Assembly (NCBI RefSeq): GCF_900258515.1
Contig: NZ_LT984884.1
Location: 519,002-583,001, forward strand
Direction of reading: 5' to 3'
Length of the DNA: 64,000 nt
From: Lentibacillus sp. Marseille-P4043
GTDB taxonomy: Bacteria > Bacillota > Bacilli > Bacillales > Amphibacillaceae
Position numbers and translations under genes: made by a program. The notes below the pieces were generated by a model, which worked only from the letters and a program-made list of their open reading frames with translations, had not been told where the DNA came from and made no database searches. This document shows, piece by piece, positions 47,261 to 55,563 of this stretch (positions are counted from its first letter, which is position 1; each line of letters opens with the position of its first letter).

Positions 47261-47470
47261 ATGACGGATAAACCAAAAAAGAAGTTCCCATTTCCGACAA
47301 AGGCAAATATGGATGGTGAGATTAGTGTCAATAACGGATTAGACACGAATAATCCTTTAAATGAAGAAGATAATTTTGCAGGGGATTCGGTTGATGAACA
47401 TAAAGAATTGGAATCTGCTAATGAAACGATTGCCGAAAGAATAATATCGCAGGTCAATAATAATTCTTAA
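47261..47470 (+). CDS. Small uncharacterised protein (69 aa)
   Basis: Not recognised. 69 residues from ATG 47261, preceded by CGAGGTGATAATA. Hydrophilic and acidic: a basic PKKKFPFPTK start, an Asn-rich middle and NETIAERIISQV at the end. Likely partly disordered. The RBS and the perfect terminator just after it support a real gene. Confidence 0.6.
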   Translation: MTDKPKKKFPFPTKANMDGEISVNNGLDTNNPLNEEDNFAGDSVDEHKELESANETIAERIISQVNNNS

Positions 47471-47490
47471 TATTCAACTCTTCCCTATTG

Positions 47491-47526
47491 AAAAAGTGGT
47501 ATGAAGTCGTATTCATACCACTTTTT
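47491..47526 (+). terminator. Terminator of the 69-residue gene
   Basis: A perfect 15-bp stem, AAAAAGTGGTATGAA with TTCATACCACTTTTT. Confidence 0.9.
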
Positions 47527-47713
47527 ATTTAAATCACATCTCATTAGCGACTTTTCCATTTTATTATAGCATGAGCGATCGAATATATATAAATTGCGTA
47601 ACAAGCCTTCCTCACACCAATATTAATCCATTTCTCCCATTACCATTGCTCTATTCCAAAATGGCTAATCTTCCTTTAATCTAGTAATTGAACAAAAAAT
47701 TGAAAGGGGTTTC

Positions 47714-49957
47714 ATGATGAAAATTAGGATTAAAATTGCACTCATGTTCTTATCAATCCTGCTTATTTCTATACCACTTAGTAACAACTCTGCAAGCGCA
47801 GAAGAGACTGAAGAAGGCACTGTCAACTTGAGACTTATGGAAACGACAGATATACATGTACATCTTGCAAATTACGATTATTATCAAGATGAGGAGACAA
47901 ACGAATTTGGGTTAGCAATGACAGCAACGCTTATCAAGCAAGCCCGAAGCGAAGTTAACAATAGCATGCTATTTGATAACGGTGACCTAATTCAGGGTAA
48001 CCCGCTCGGGGATTACATCGCCCAAAAAGGACTTGAAGAAGGAGAAGTACATACTGTTTACAAGGCGATGAATCTATTAGACTATGACACAGGAAATATT
48101 GGTAACCACGAATTCAACTATGGAATCGATTATTTAAAAGAAGCAATTGACGATGCTAATTTCCCATACGTCAATGCAAACGTCTACTATGACGATGGTG
48201 ACGATGACCCAACGAACGATCAGCCGTTTTTTGAGCCATTCAAAATTTTACCTAAACAAGTAATGGATTCAAACGGTAATACACAAACGGTAAATGTGGG
48301 AGTCATCGGCTTTGTTCCACCACAAATCATGCAATGGGACAAAACAAACCTTGAAGGAAAAGTAATTACCAAAGATATCTATGAAACGGCTCAAAAATAT
48401 GTTCCAGAAATGAAAGAACAAGGTGCTGATGTTATTGTTGCAGTTCCACACTCCGGACTGGGGTCTGTTGAATTAAAGGAACGTGAAGAGAATGCCACTT
48501 ACAACTTAACAGAAGTGGAAGGCATTGATGCAATCATGTTTGGCCATGCTCACGAAGTTTTTCCAGGTAAGACATTTGCGGAAATCCCTGGGGTTAACTT
48601 GGAAAAGGGGACGATCAATGGTGTACCTTCCGTTGAAGCAGGATTCTGGGGTAACCACTTAGGAATCATCGATCTAAAACTCCAAAAGAACGGAGACAAT
48701 TGGGAAGTGATCGATTCCAGTGCCGAAGTACAATCAATTTACGATGACAGTACCGGTGAAGCACTTGTAGAACCGGATCAAGAAATCTTAGACGCCATTT
48801 CCGAAGATCACCAGGCAACACTTGACTATATTCGATCTCAAGTTGGTGAAACTACTGCACCAATTTATAGTTACTTTGCACTTGTCAAAGATGACCCATC
48901 GGTACAAATTGTTTCAAACGCACAAAAATGGTACACGGAAAAGGCTGTTAAGGGTACCGAGTATGAAGGATTGCCAATTTTATCAGCCGCTGCACCATTT
49001 AAAGCCGGCGGCAGAAGCGGATCCAGCTACTATACCTATATTCCAGAAGGTCCGATTGCCATTAAAAACGTATCTGACCTTTACGTATATCCAAATACCT
49101 TGAAAGTTGTAAAACTAACCGGGGATCAAATTCATGAATGGCTAGAAATGGCTGCGGGGCAGTTTAACCAAATTGACCTGAACGCATCGGAAGAGCAGTC
49201 GTTAGTTAACAATGACTTTCCAACTTATAACTTTGATGTGATCGATGGTGTCACATATGAAATTGATGTTACAGAACCAACCCGCTATAACCGTGATGGT
49301 GAACTAATCAATCCGGATACCCATCGCATCGTGAATTTACAATACAATGGTGAAAACGTTCAAGACGAGCAGGAATTTCTCGTTGCAACAAATAACTACC
49401 GTGCTGGTGGAGGGGGTAACTTCCCGAGTTTAGATGGTAGCCAAATTGTCCTTTCTCCACAGGCAGAAAACAGGCAAGTAGTAATCGATTATATCAAAGA
49501 AAACGGCACAATCGATCCATCAGCAGACGATAACTGGTCATTTGCGCCGATTGACGGTGATGCACAGCTTATATTCCAGTCATCATCGGAAGCACAGCAA
49601 TTCATCCAGCAAGACGGAAACATCTCATATCTTAGCGAGGGGACAGACGGCTTTGCCAAATATGCGATGGATCTAACGCCAGATGAAGAGGAACCAGTAA
49701 CACTATCCTCGATTAAACAGGATGTTGCAGCATACAAACAATCTGGTGATATGGATCATCCATTGGCCAAAAAACTTACCAACAAGGTAAAACAAGCGGA
49801 ACATCAATTAAATAAAGGTCATCATCATCAAGCTATTAAAAAGATGGAAGGATTCTTGAAACATTTAAACAACAAAGCGATGGGTAAATTCATTAACAAA
49901 GAAGCGAAAGAAAGCTTAAATAATGCTGTTCAAAGTTTACTTAACAGTTGGAATTAA
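47714..49957 (+). CDS. Secreted 2',3'-cyclic-nucleotide phosphodiesterase/3'-nucleotidase with FIMAH domain
   Basis: 747 residues. A Sec signal peptide ends near NNSASA (residue ~30). The metallophosphatase domain has TTDIHVHLANYDYY, DNGDLIQGNP, GNHEFNYG and GHAHEVF, the binuclear metal ligands. The 5'-nucleotidase C-terminal domain (about 380-580) contains AAPFKAGGRSGSSYY and NNYRAGGGGNFP. The last ~80 residues form a FIMAH-type helical domain (LTNKVKQAEHQLNKGHHHQA). No LPxTG or membrane anchor is present. Scavenges phosphate and nucleosides outside the cell, as YfkN and CpdB do. RBS GAAAGGGG. Confidence 0.88.
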   Translation: MMKIRIKIALMFLSILLISIPLSNNSASAEETEEGTVNLRLMETTDIHVHLANYDYYQDEETNEFGLAMTATLIKQARSEVNNSMLFDNGDLIQGNPLGDYIAQKGLEEGEVHTVYKAMNLLDYDTGNIGNHEFNYGIDYLKEAIDDANFPYVNANVYYDDGDDDPTNDQPFFEPFKILPKQVMDSNGNTQTVNVGVIGFVPPQIMQWDKTNLEGKVITKDIYETAQKYVPEMKEQGADVIVAVPHSGLGSVELKEREENATYNLTEVEGIDAIMFGHAHEVFPGKTFAEIPGVNLEKGTINGVPSVEAGFWGNHLGIIDLKLQKNGDNWEVIDSSAEVQSIYDDSTGEALVEPDQEILDAISEDHQATLDYIRSQVGETTAPIYSYFALVKDDPSVQIVSNAQKWYTEKAVKGTEYEGLPILSAAAPFKAGGRSGSSYYTYIPEGPIAIKNVSDLYVYPNTLKVVKLTGDQIHEWLEMAAGQFNQIDLNASEEQSLVNNDFPTYNFDVIDGVTYEIDVTEPTRYNRDGELINPDTHRIVNLQYNGENVQDEQEFLVATNNYRAGGGGNFPSLDGSQIVLSPQAENRQVVIDYIKENGTIDPSADDNWSFAPIDGDAQLIFQSSSEAQQFIQQDGNISYLSEGTDGFAKYAMDLTPDEEEPVTLSSIKQDVAAYKQSGDMDHPLAKKLTNKVKQAEHQLNKGHHHQAIKKMEGFLKHLNNKAMGKFINKEAKESLNNAVQSLLNSWN

Positions 49958-49982
49958 ACGAGAGACCTCCATTTGTTCATTT

Positions 49983-50015
49983 ATCCCCTGTGGAAAACAT
50001 TATTCCACAGGGGAT
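49983..50015. terminator. Terminator of the nucleotidase gene
   Basis: ATCCCCTGTGGAA (49983-49995) with TTCCACAGGGGAT (50003-50015), then CTTTA. Confidence 0.85.
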
Positions 50016-50102
50016 CTTTACTCATAAGATATATATTAAGCAAAATTTTATCAAGGATTGCTTAACTTACCGTACAAGTCTCCTTTTTCCAGTATATACC
50101 TA

Positions 50103-50954
50103 TCAAAATAAATCCAACTGCCTTGGCGAAAGTCCTTCATATTCAATCCCAAGCATGTTTTGAAACTCCTTCGCATTACCCGCTGCATCTCCACCCGAAT
50201 TATTGTTGAATAAAACGATAATATCTTTCGTATCCTTTGTCAGCTGAATGATTCTGTTTTTCCATTCCAAAAGCTCATTACGATTATATTTGTATAAATA
50301 GCGAACTTCCCGCCAGTTTGTGTCAGCTCCGTTCGGTTTATTCCATCCATGCAGATTTCTACCGTGCATCCGTACTAATGTCATGTTTTCATTCGTTGTC
50401 ACAGGCACAATCGGAATCGATCCATCTCCAGCTTGTGGCTCATCAGCGACGGAATGAATCCAGCCCTCCTGTTTCATAAAAGAAAGCGTATTGGCACGAT
50501 ACTTATCGTTAAACCAAGATTGATTCCTAAATTCAAGCGCAACCGGAATATCCCCCATCATCTGTTTGCAATACCGTAAATAATCGACATTCTCTTTCTT
50601 GCAGTCAAACCATGGTGGAAATTGAAATAGCACCATTGCCAGTTTATTTGCATCTTGGTATGGTTGTAAGGATTCCTTAAAGGCCTGAAACATCTCTGTT
50701 CTTGTCGCAAAAGGAAGTTCCTGACGTTGATGCCCTGTCATTCCTTGATAAGCCTTCACAACAAAACGGAAATTTTCCGGTGTTTCCCTCATCCACTTTA
50801 AAGCATTTTTAGTAGGTTGTACCGCATAGAAAGATGCATCGACTTCCACAACCGGAAAATGACTGCTATATTCAGGTAGTTTATCTTTCGCTTTCATGTG
50901 AGCAGGATATAGAGAATGATGGTCCCCCCATCCCGTTAAACCTATATAGATCAT
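50103..50954 (-). CDS. DUF72 family protein
   Basis: 283 residues. TIM-barrel DUF72: N-terminal IYIGLTGWGDHHSLYP, VVEVDASFYAVQP, FRFVVKAYQGMTGH and C-terminal IIVLFNNNSGGDAAGNA (the conserved FNN). Biochemical role unknown. ATG 50954 is preceded by AGGAGGG; GTG at 50957 is an alternative. Confidence 0.9.
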   Translation of the reverse strand: MIYIGLTGWGDHHSLYPAHMKAKDKLPEYSSHFPVVEVDASFYAVQPTKNALKWMRETPENFRFVVKAYQGMTGHQRQELPFATRTEMFQAFKESLQPYQDANKLAMVLFQFPPWFDCKKENVDYLRYCKQMMGDIPVALEFRNQSWFNDKYRANTLSFMKQEGWIHSVADEPQAGDGSIPIVPVTTNENMTLVRMHGRNLHGWNKPNGADTNWREVRYLYKYNRNELLEWKNRIIQLTKDTKDIIVLFNNNSGGDAAGNAKEFQNMLGIEYEGLSPRQLDLF

Positions 50955-51194
50955 CACGTTCCCTCCTGCTATTATTTTAGCATAACATTAAAAGTGGAAG
51001 TCATATGACGATTTCTGAACCTTTCTCATCTAGTACAGACCATCACAACATTTTGATCTGGGTCACGAATGTAAAGAAGTAAAATCGTCAACCCTGTCAA
51101 TTTCTGATTCGATTGGATAAAAAAACGTTTTTCGTCATAGGATTAAACTAAATGGACATGCATCAGCTATCGTGAGAGAAAGGAGAATTTATTT

Positions 51195-52007
51195 GTGAAT
51201 TTAATAACAACCACTAAGCAAATTCTTGTCCGCTTTTTTGCCGATCGATTCTATGACCAATCGGCACAAATGGCATATTATCTTATGTTATCATTGTTCC
51301 CTTTTTTAATTTTCCTCTTTTCTCTGATTAGCTTTCTGCAGATTGATCCGGATAACATACTTGTCATGATCGAACCGTTTGCCCCCCATGATACATATAT
51401 CGTTGTCCGTAACACATTGGAAAGCATATTGGATAAAGGACGAGGTGAATTGTTGTCTTTTAGTCTCATAGCTGCTTTTTGGCTTGCCTCAATGGCCATC
51501 CAATCCCTCGTCCGATCGTTAAACAAAGCTTACGATATTAAACGCAAACAGTCTTTCTTCCTACAAGGGGTTATTAGTGATTTATTACTTACTTTAGGCT
51601 TTATGATCATTTTTTCCTTTTCCTTACTTGTCCCAATTATTGAGGACTTTATCCGTACATACGTTCTAACCAGGGTCACAGTGGATGAATTATGGTACCG
51701 CTTATGGTTTTTAACGAGATGGGGACTTGGCACATTATTTTTGTATCTTTTCTTTTCCATACTGTACAAGGTTGTTCCTAGTATCAGAGTACCGTGGAGA
51801 GGTGTTTTTCCAGGAGCACTTTTTGCAACGATTGGCTGGCAAGTTGTATCCATTGTATTTTCAAGATTTGCTGGTATTGGTAATTACGCTGAATTCTATG
51901 GACAGCTTGGAAGTATCATTGCTTTGATGGTCTGGTTTTATCTTACGGCTGTGGTCCTGCTCATCGGTGGAATGATTAATGCATCCCTATATAAAAAACA
52001 GCCATAA
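51195..52007 (+). CDS. YihY/BrkB family membrane protein
   Basis: 270 residues, six membrane segments. Signature SAQMAYYLMLSLFPFLIFL near the N-terminus, and YAEFYGQLGSIIALMVWFYLTAVVLLIGG near the C-terminus. The family was once annotated as RNase BN in error; current function is unknown (possibly envelope lipid transport). GTG 51195 behind AAAGGAG. Confidence 0.9.
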   Translation: MNLITTTKQILVRFFADRFYDQSAQMAYYLMLSLFPFLIFLFSLISFLQIDPDNILVMIEPFAPHDTYIVVRNTLESILDKGRGELLSFSLIAAFWLASMAIQSLVRSLNKAYDIKRKQSFFLQGVISDLLLTLGFMIIFSFSLLVPIIEDFIRTYVLTRVTVDELWYRLWFLTRWGLGTLFLYLFFSILYKVVPSIRVPWRGVFPGALFATIGWQVVSIVFSRFAGIGNYAEFYGQLGSIIALMVWFYLTAVVLLIGGMINASLYKKQP

Positions 52008-52012
52008 TTTTA

Positions 52013-52047
52013 GAAAGTAACAGAGCAATTCCTGCCCTGTTACTTTC
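52013..52047. terminator. Bidirectional terminator
   Basis: GAAAGTAACAG (52013-52023) with CTGTTACTTTC (52037-52047) between convergent genes. Confidence 0.8.
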
Positions 52048-52052
52048 ACCTT

Positions 52053-52739
52053 TTAACCTTTACAATAATTTAGCCAGTGATTCCATGGGTACTCTTTCGG
52101 TGGGAAGGACTTGATTGTAACCACTTCATCTTTCGTAGGATGTTTGAATTGCAATTCATGTGCCCATAGTGCGATCTGCTGGCCAGGTTTATTTACCTTT
52201 TGGCCATACTTTTGGTCACCATAGATTGGAGTTCCTAATTCGGAAAGTTGAACACGTATTTGATGGGGCCTCCCCGTATGAAGCTTTACTGACAACAAAC
52301 TCAAGTTTTTCATTCGATTAATTGTTTCATAGTTTAATAACGCCTTTTTTGCCTTCTCATGACTGGCAGGCACGGTATGTACAATGTTTTTACGTTTATC
52401 TTTAATCAGATAATGCTCCAATTTTGCGCGCGTTTTGGCTGGGGCCCCTCTGACAACGGCCAAATACTTCCGTTCAAGTGCATTTCTGCGGATCACATCA
52501 GACAACCTTGAAGCAGCTTTGGACGTTTTGGCAAACACCATTGCACCACCAACTGGCCGATCAAGACGATGAACAAGCCCCAAAAACACATTGCCCGGTT
52601 TCTGATAACGAACTTTCAAATCGTGCTTTAACAATGTCAGAAGATCATTATCTTTAGATTTGTCTTCCTGAACAGGTATGTTAACTGGTTTTTCAACCAC
52701 TAGTAAATGATTGTCTTCATAAAGAATGGGTATATCCAT
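52053..52739 (-). CDS. RluA-family pseudouridine synthase, without S4 domain
   Basis: 228 residues, starting directly at the catalytic fold (YEDNHLLVVEKP). The catalytic aspartate is in GLVHRLDRPVGGAMVFAKT; the C-terminal TGRPHQIRVQLSELGTPIYGD completes the family signature. The S4 RNA-binding domain of RluD/RluB types is absent, so it resembles the short RluA-like enzymes. The target uridine is unknown. RBS AAGGAG. Confidence 0.9.
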   Translation of the reverse strand: MDIPILYEDNHLLVVEKPVNIPVQEDKSKDNDLLTLLKHDLKVRYQKPGNVFLGLVHRLDRPVGGAMVFAKTSKAASRLSDVIRRNALERKYLAVVRGAPAKTRAKLEHYLIKDKRKNIVHTVPASHEKAKKALLNYETINRMKNLSLLSVKLHTGRPHQIRVQLSELGTPIYGDQKYGQKVNKPGQQIALWAHELQFKHPTKDEVVTIKSFPPKEYPWNHWLNYCKG

Positions 52740-52982
52740 AGAATTTTTTCAATCTCCTTAGATACATGTATTTTAAAAATGGTAAAATGAGGAATTTTTA
52801 AGCAGAAAGCAATATGTTTAAATTATTGATAGCTTAACTTCATTCTACCTTTGTCCATAATTGTGTAAAAGAGTAACTCACACTAGGAATTTAAAAGTAG
52901 CCACTCTACAGAAAATACGACTAAATTAGAGGTGTTACTGTTTAAATTTTTCTCTTTCTGTATGTTATTAAATAATTATGGT

Positions 52983-53250
52983 TCATTCCATTAACGTTTC
53001 ATAGCCTTGATCTTCTATCACTTCTTGCATGTCTTGCGTAGTAACCTTTGCATCATCATACGTAACATCACCTGTGACTAAATCCACAAACCATTTGCAT
53101 GATGATATGCCATTGCGTTAATCGAAGGGGGTTAGAAACAACACTTACAGAGCTGTATGCCATTGTCGCCGCACCAGCTATCCATGGTGCCAATAGGCTA
53201 ATTGCCGCTATTGGGAGAATCGAATATTTAAGGACGGCTAGAACACCCAT
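52983..53250 (-). pseudogene. Decayed copZ/copA remnant (second copper locus)
   Basis: On the minus strand, 53240-53118 encodes ILPIAAISLLAPWIAGAATM and SVSVVSNPLRLTQ, matching the last ~40 residues of the intact CopA at 58.2 kb. After a frame change, about 53080-52983 encodes GDVTYDDAKVTTQDMQEVIE then DQGYET, matching the C-terminal half of CopZ (58.0 kb). Order and strand are as in the intact locus, but the space between the genes, most of CopA and the CopZ metal site are gone. The remaining gap 52740-52982 shows nothing. Confidence 0.8.
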
Positions 53251-53330
53251 AAAACACTTTTTCTTAAACTGTCTAACTCTAACGTCTTTTTATGATTGTT
53301 AAAATTATAGACGCACTGGCTGGAGTATTG

Positions 53331-53906
53331 TTATTCCCCCCTTTCATTCACTGCTACATGTCCATTTAAAATACTGTTCAGCCTCTCCTTAACTTCATCT
53401 GTAGTAACAATACAACTGATAAAGCGAAATTTGCCCTTAATTCTCAACTCATATTTATCATTGACCTCTTTAGAGAAACCATAATATTTATGGTTGATGT
53501 CAATTTTTACAAATTCAAATGATTTAATTTTATTCCAGGCTATAAAGCGGGCACCACAAATTATGCCATCATCCGCTACGGCAAATAAATCGAGAAAATT
53601 ATATGTATAGAACAAAGGAAGAAGAATCAATGGATAGAATGACAACTCGGAGTCCATTAACAACCTTCCGATGAAGAACATAATCAATACAAATAGAAGG
53701 ATGAAGGAATACATAATGATTCCGGCTTTTTGTTCGGTATAGGTCGGAAATTTCACCGGTTTTTGTTGGTAAATTCGAATAGCAGCAATCTCCTCTTCTT
53801 TAATCGGAAAAATAACATTCTGCTTCATTTTTATCAATACCTGAATAAATCTATAACCAGCGTAACCGAAGGCAATTAAAAATAGGATATCCATAAGTAT
53901 GTTCAT
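53331..53906 (-). CDS. Small membrane protein, DUF5673-like
   Basis: 191 residues, three hydrophobic segments (about 3-22, 62-82, 90-112), then a soluble C-terminal part with GIICGARFIAWNKIKSFEFVKI and KYELRIKGKFRFI, a PH-like pattern seen in DUF5673 proteins. Function unknown. RBS AAAGGAGTGAT. A second small membrane protein lies 44 bp upstream, so the two probably form an operon. Confidence 0.6.
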   Translation of the reverse strand: MNILMDILFLIAFGYAGYRFIQVLIKMKQNVIFPIKEEEIAAIRIYQQKPVKFPTYTEQKAGIIMYSFILLFVLIMFFIGRLLMDSELSFYPLILLPLFYTYNFLDLFAVADDGIICGARFIAWNKIKSFEFVKIDINHKYYGFSKEVNDKYELRIKGKFRFISCIVTTDEVKERLNSILNGHVAVNERGE

Positions 53907-53950
53907 CTAAATCACTCCTTTCTCAAACAAACTACAGGAGTTTTAAACTC

Positions 53951-54325
53951 TTATTTTCTTCTTAGAATCGCAGGTCCGATAAATAGACAGATGAAGAATG
54001 TTGCTAAAACATAATAAATCAAATATCTTACCTTAATGAATTGTTGATCTAGTATTTTATCACACACAATCAAATAGATTAGCAACAGAAAGAAGGATAA
54101 ACCCATTGTTGAGAGCATAAATTTCCTAATTTTATTATCAACATTTTTATCAGTTTCAGCATCACTTGGACTTTCCTTGCCTTTTGTTCTCCATTCAGCA
54201 ATGCTTATACCACTAAGAAGTCCGATTAATAATCCCCATTGCATTTTACCCACGATAAGACTTGTAACACCAACCCCGATAATCCCACCAATAAGCATAC
54301 CAATATATCTGTTACGCATTTTCAC
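53951..54325 (-). CDS. Small membrane protein (124 aa)
   Basis: Not recognised. Four hydrophobic segments: two in the first 45 residues (glycine-rich GMLIGGIIGVGVTSLIVG) and two near the end (about 70-90 and 100-118), with a charged linker. GTG 54325 follows AAAGGGGGTTTGAA. First gene of the two-gene operon with the DUF5673-like protein. Confidence 0.6.
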   Translation of the reverse strand: MKMRNRYIGMLIGGIIGVGVTSLIVGKMQWGLLIGLLSGISIAEWRTKGKESPSDAETDKNVDNKIRKFMLSTMGLSFFLLLIYLIVCDKILDQQFIKVRYLIYYVLATFFICLFIGPAILRRK

Positions 54326-54365
54326 TTCAAACCCCCTTTGACTTTCAAGGCAAGTATATCATCTT

Positions 54366-54400
54366 AAGCGGGACATGGGGACAGGTTTGTTGTCCCAGTT
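54366..54400. repeat. Short intergenic hairpin repeat, GGGAC...GTCCC
   Basis: GGGACATGGGGACAGGTTTG then TTGTCCC, of a kind that recurs in Bacillaceae intergenic DNA. A related string, GGGGCAGTGCCTGTCACTCC, occurs at 24250-24270 between the ALDH and ALS-like genes. Confidence 0.45.
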
Positions 54401-54620
54401 TAGTTTTGCGGAGTGACGCCGGATGGGGGTAATAATGGAAAAAGAAATCTTTCATTTCTCATTGTTATGGTGTCATTCATCCGCTCAAATAACCGTTCAC
54501 CGGTTGTGACCAATCGCTTGGCAAGCATCTCCCCCGTGAAATCGGGAAAATATACATCCGAAAAATACAGCTCCGATTCAGCGGACTGCCATAGGAGGAA
54601 ATTACTTATCCTCTTCCCCC
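54400..54620 (-). pseudogene. 3' remnant of an unrecognised gene
   Basis: An open minus-strand frame ends at TAA 54402-54400 and reads FLLWQSAESELYFSDVYFPD then FTGEMLAKRLVTTGERLFER and ends PLLPPSGVTPQN. Composition looks like a real C-terminus, but its 5' side enters repeat copy C. I do not know the family. Probably a gene cut by the repeat insertion or a linked deletion. Confidence 0.45.
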
Positions 54621-54788
54621 CACCCGGAACGATCCCGGACGGCGGGAAATGCGCGTGCTTATAGAAAAGAGTCTAACAGTCACAGCTTGATTAAATGTGA
54701 TTAATCCAAGTCAACTTGAGCAGTGAATCTCCATCCTTCCTCATTCTATCAAGGCTTATTTGTCCATTTCACGCTGCAAAAGTTGAGT
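54621..54788 (+). repeat. Large dispersed element, truncated copy C
   Basis: Matches the right ~170 bases of copy A (GGAACGATCCCGGACGG through to TGCAAAAGTTGAGT, with one change in the terminal repeat). The left part is missing. The AT-rich stretch 54789-54940 up to the integrase holds only an inverted repeat, TATCAT/ATGATA near 54896. Confidence 0.75.
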
Positions 54789-54947
54789 TATTAACAAATA
54801 ATTACCCCGAACTAAATTTCAGTATTACCATAAAATACATAATTGCTGCTTACTGTATTAATTTTCCGACAAATAGGGGTGGAGATTAATGCTACATATC
54901 ATAAGGTATGATATAATTATGTAACATGAGATATTGGAGGATTGCTT

Positions 54948-55511
54948 ATGGAATTCGTTGAGCCTATAAGGAATGTTGAAGACATTAAAAAAATTAAAAG
55001 GATATTGAAACTGCACTCACAGCGCGATTTATTATTTTTTGTCCTTGGAATTAATACAGGCTTAAGGATTAGCGATTTACTTTCATTAAAAGTAAATGAT
55101 GTGTGGAATGGAACAGCAATCAGGGATTTTTTACATATCGCAGACCCCTGTACTCATGAAGGAAAAGCTTTCTATTTAAATAGGAGTGTGGAAAGAGAGC
55201 TAAAAACTTATCTAGCCAAAATTGATTTCGATCAGATGGACTACCTTTTCAAATCAAAAAAGGATAATCATCCCATTACCCGGCAACAAGCTTACCGTAT
55301 CGTTAATAAGGCAGCAAAAGACGCGGGAATGACCGGAAAAATCGGTACACATACATTAAGGAAAACATTCGGTTATCATGCGTACCGTAAAGGAATTGCT
55401 GTCTCATTTATAGCAAAAATTTTAAATCACCATTCGCCCTCTGAAACGCTGCATTATATTGGAATTGACAAAAATGAAAACCATTTAGTGAAAGTGGATG
55501 TCAATTTATAA
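54948..55511 (+). CDS. Tyrosine recombinase / integrase, short form
   Basis: 187 residues from ATG 54948 (TTGGAGG seven bases upstream). Catalytic residues are present: Arg in NTGLRISDLLSL, His-x-x-Arg in HTLRKTFGYH, His in LNHHSPSETLHYIG and the nucleophilic Tyr there. The N-terminal DNA-clamp domain is mostly missing (only ~20 residues), as in Bacillus YoeC-like proteins. No attachment site or prophage is evident; the adjacent repeat copy and gene remnant may be linked to its activity, but this is not shown. Confidence 0.85.
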   Translation: MEFVEPIRNVEDIKKIKRILKLHSQRDLLFFVLGINTGLRISDLLSLKVNDVWNGTAIRDFLHIADPCTHEGKAFYLNRSVERELKTYLAKIDFDQMDYLFKSKKDNHPITRQQAYRIVNKAAKDAGMTGKIGTHTLRKTFGYHAYRKGIAVSFIAKILNHHSPSETLHYIGIDKNENHLVKVDVNL

Positions 55512-55563
55512 CACTCGACTATGGTTCTGATTCTGTAAAAAAAGAGAAAGGAATGACTGAATT

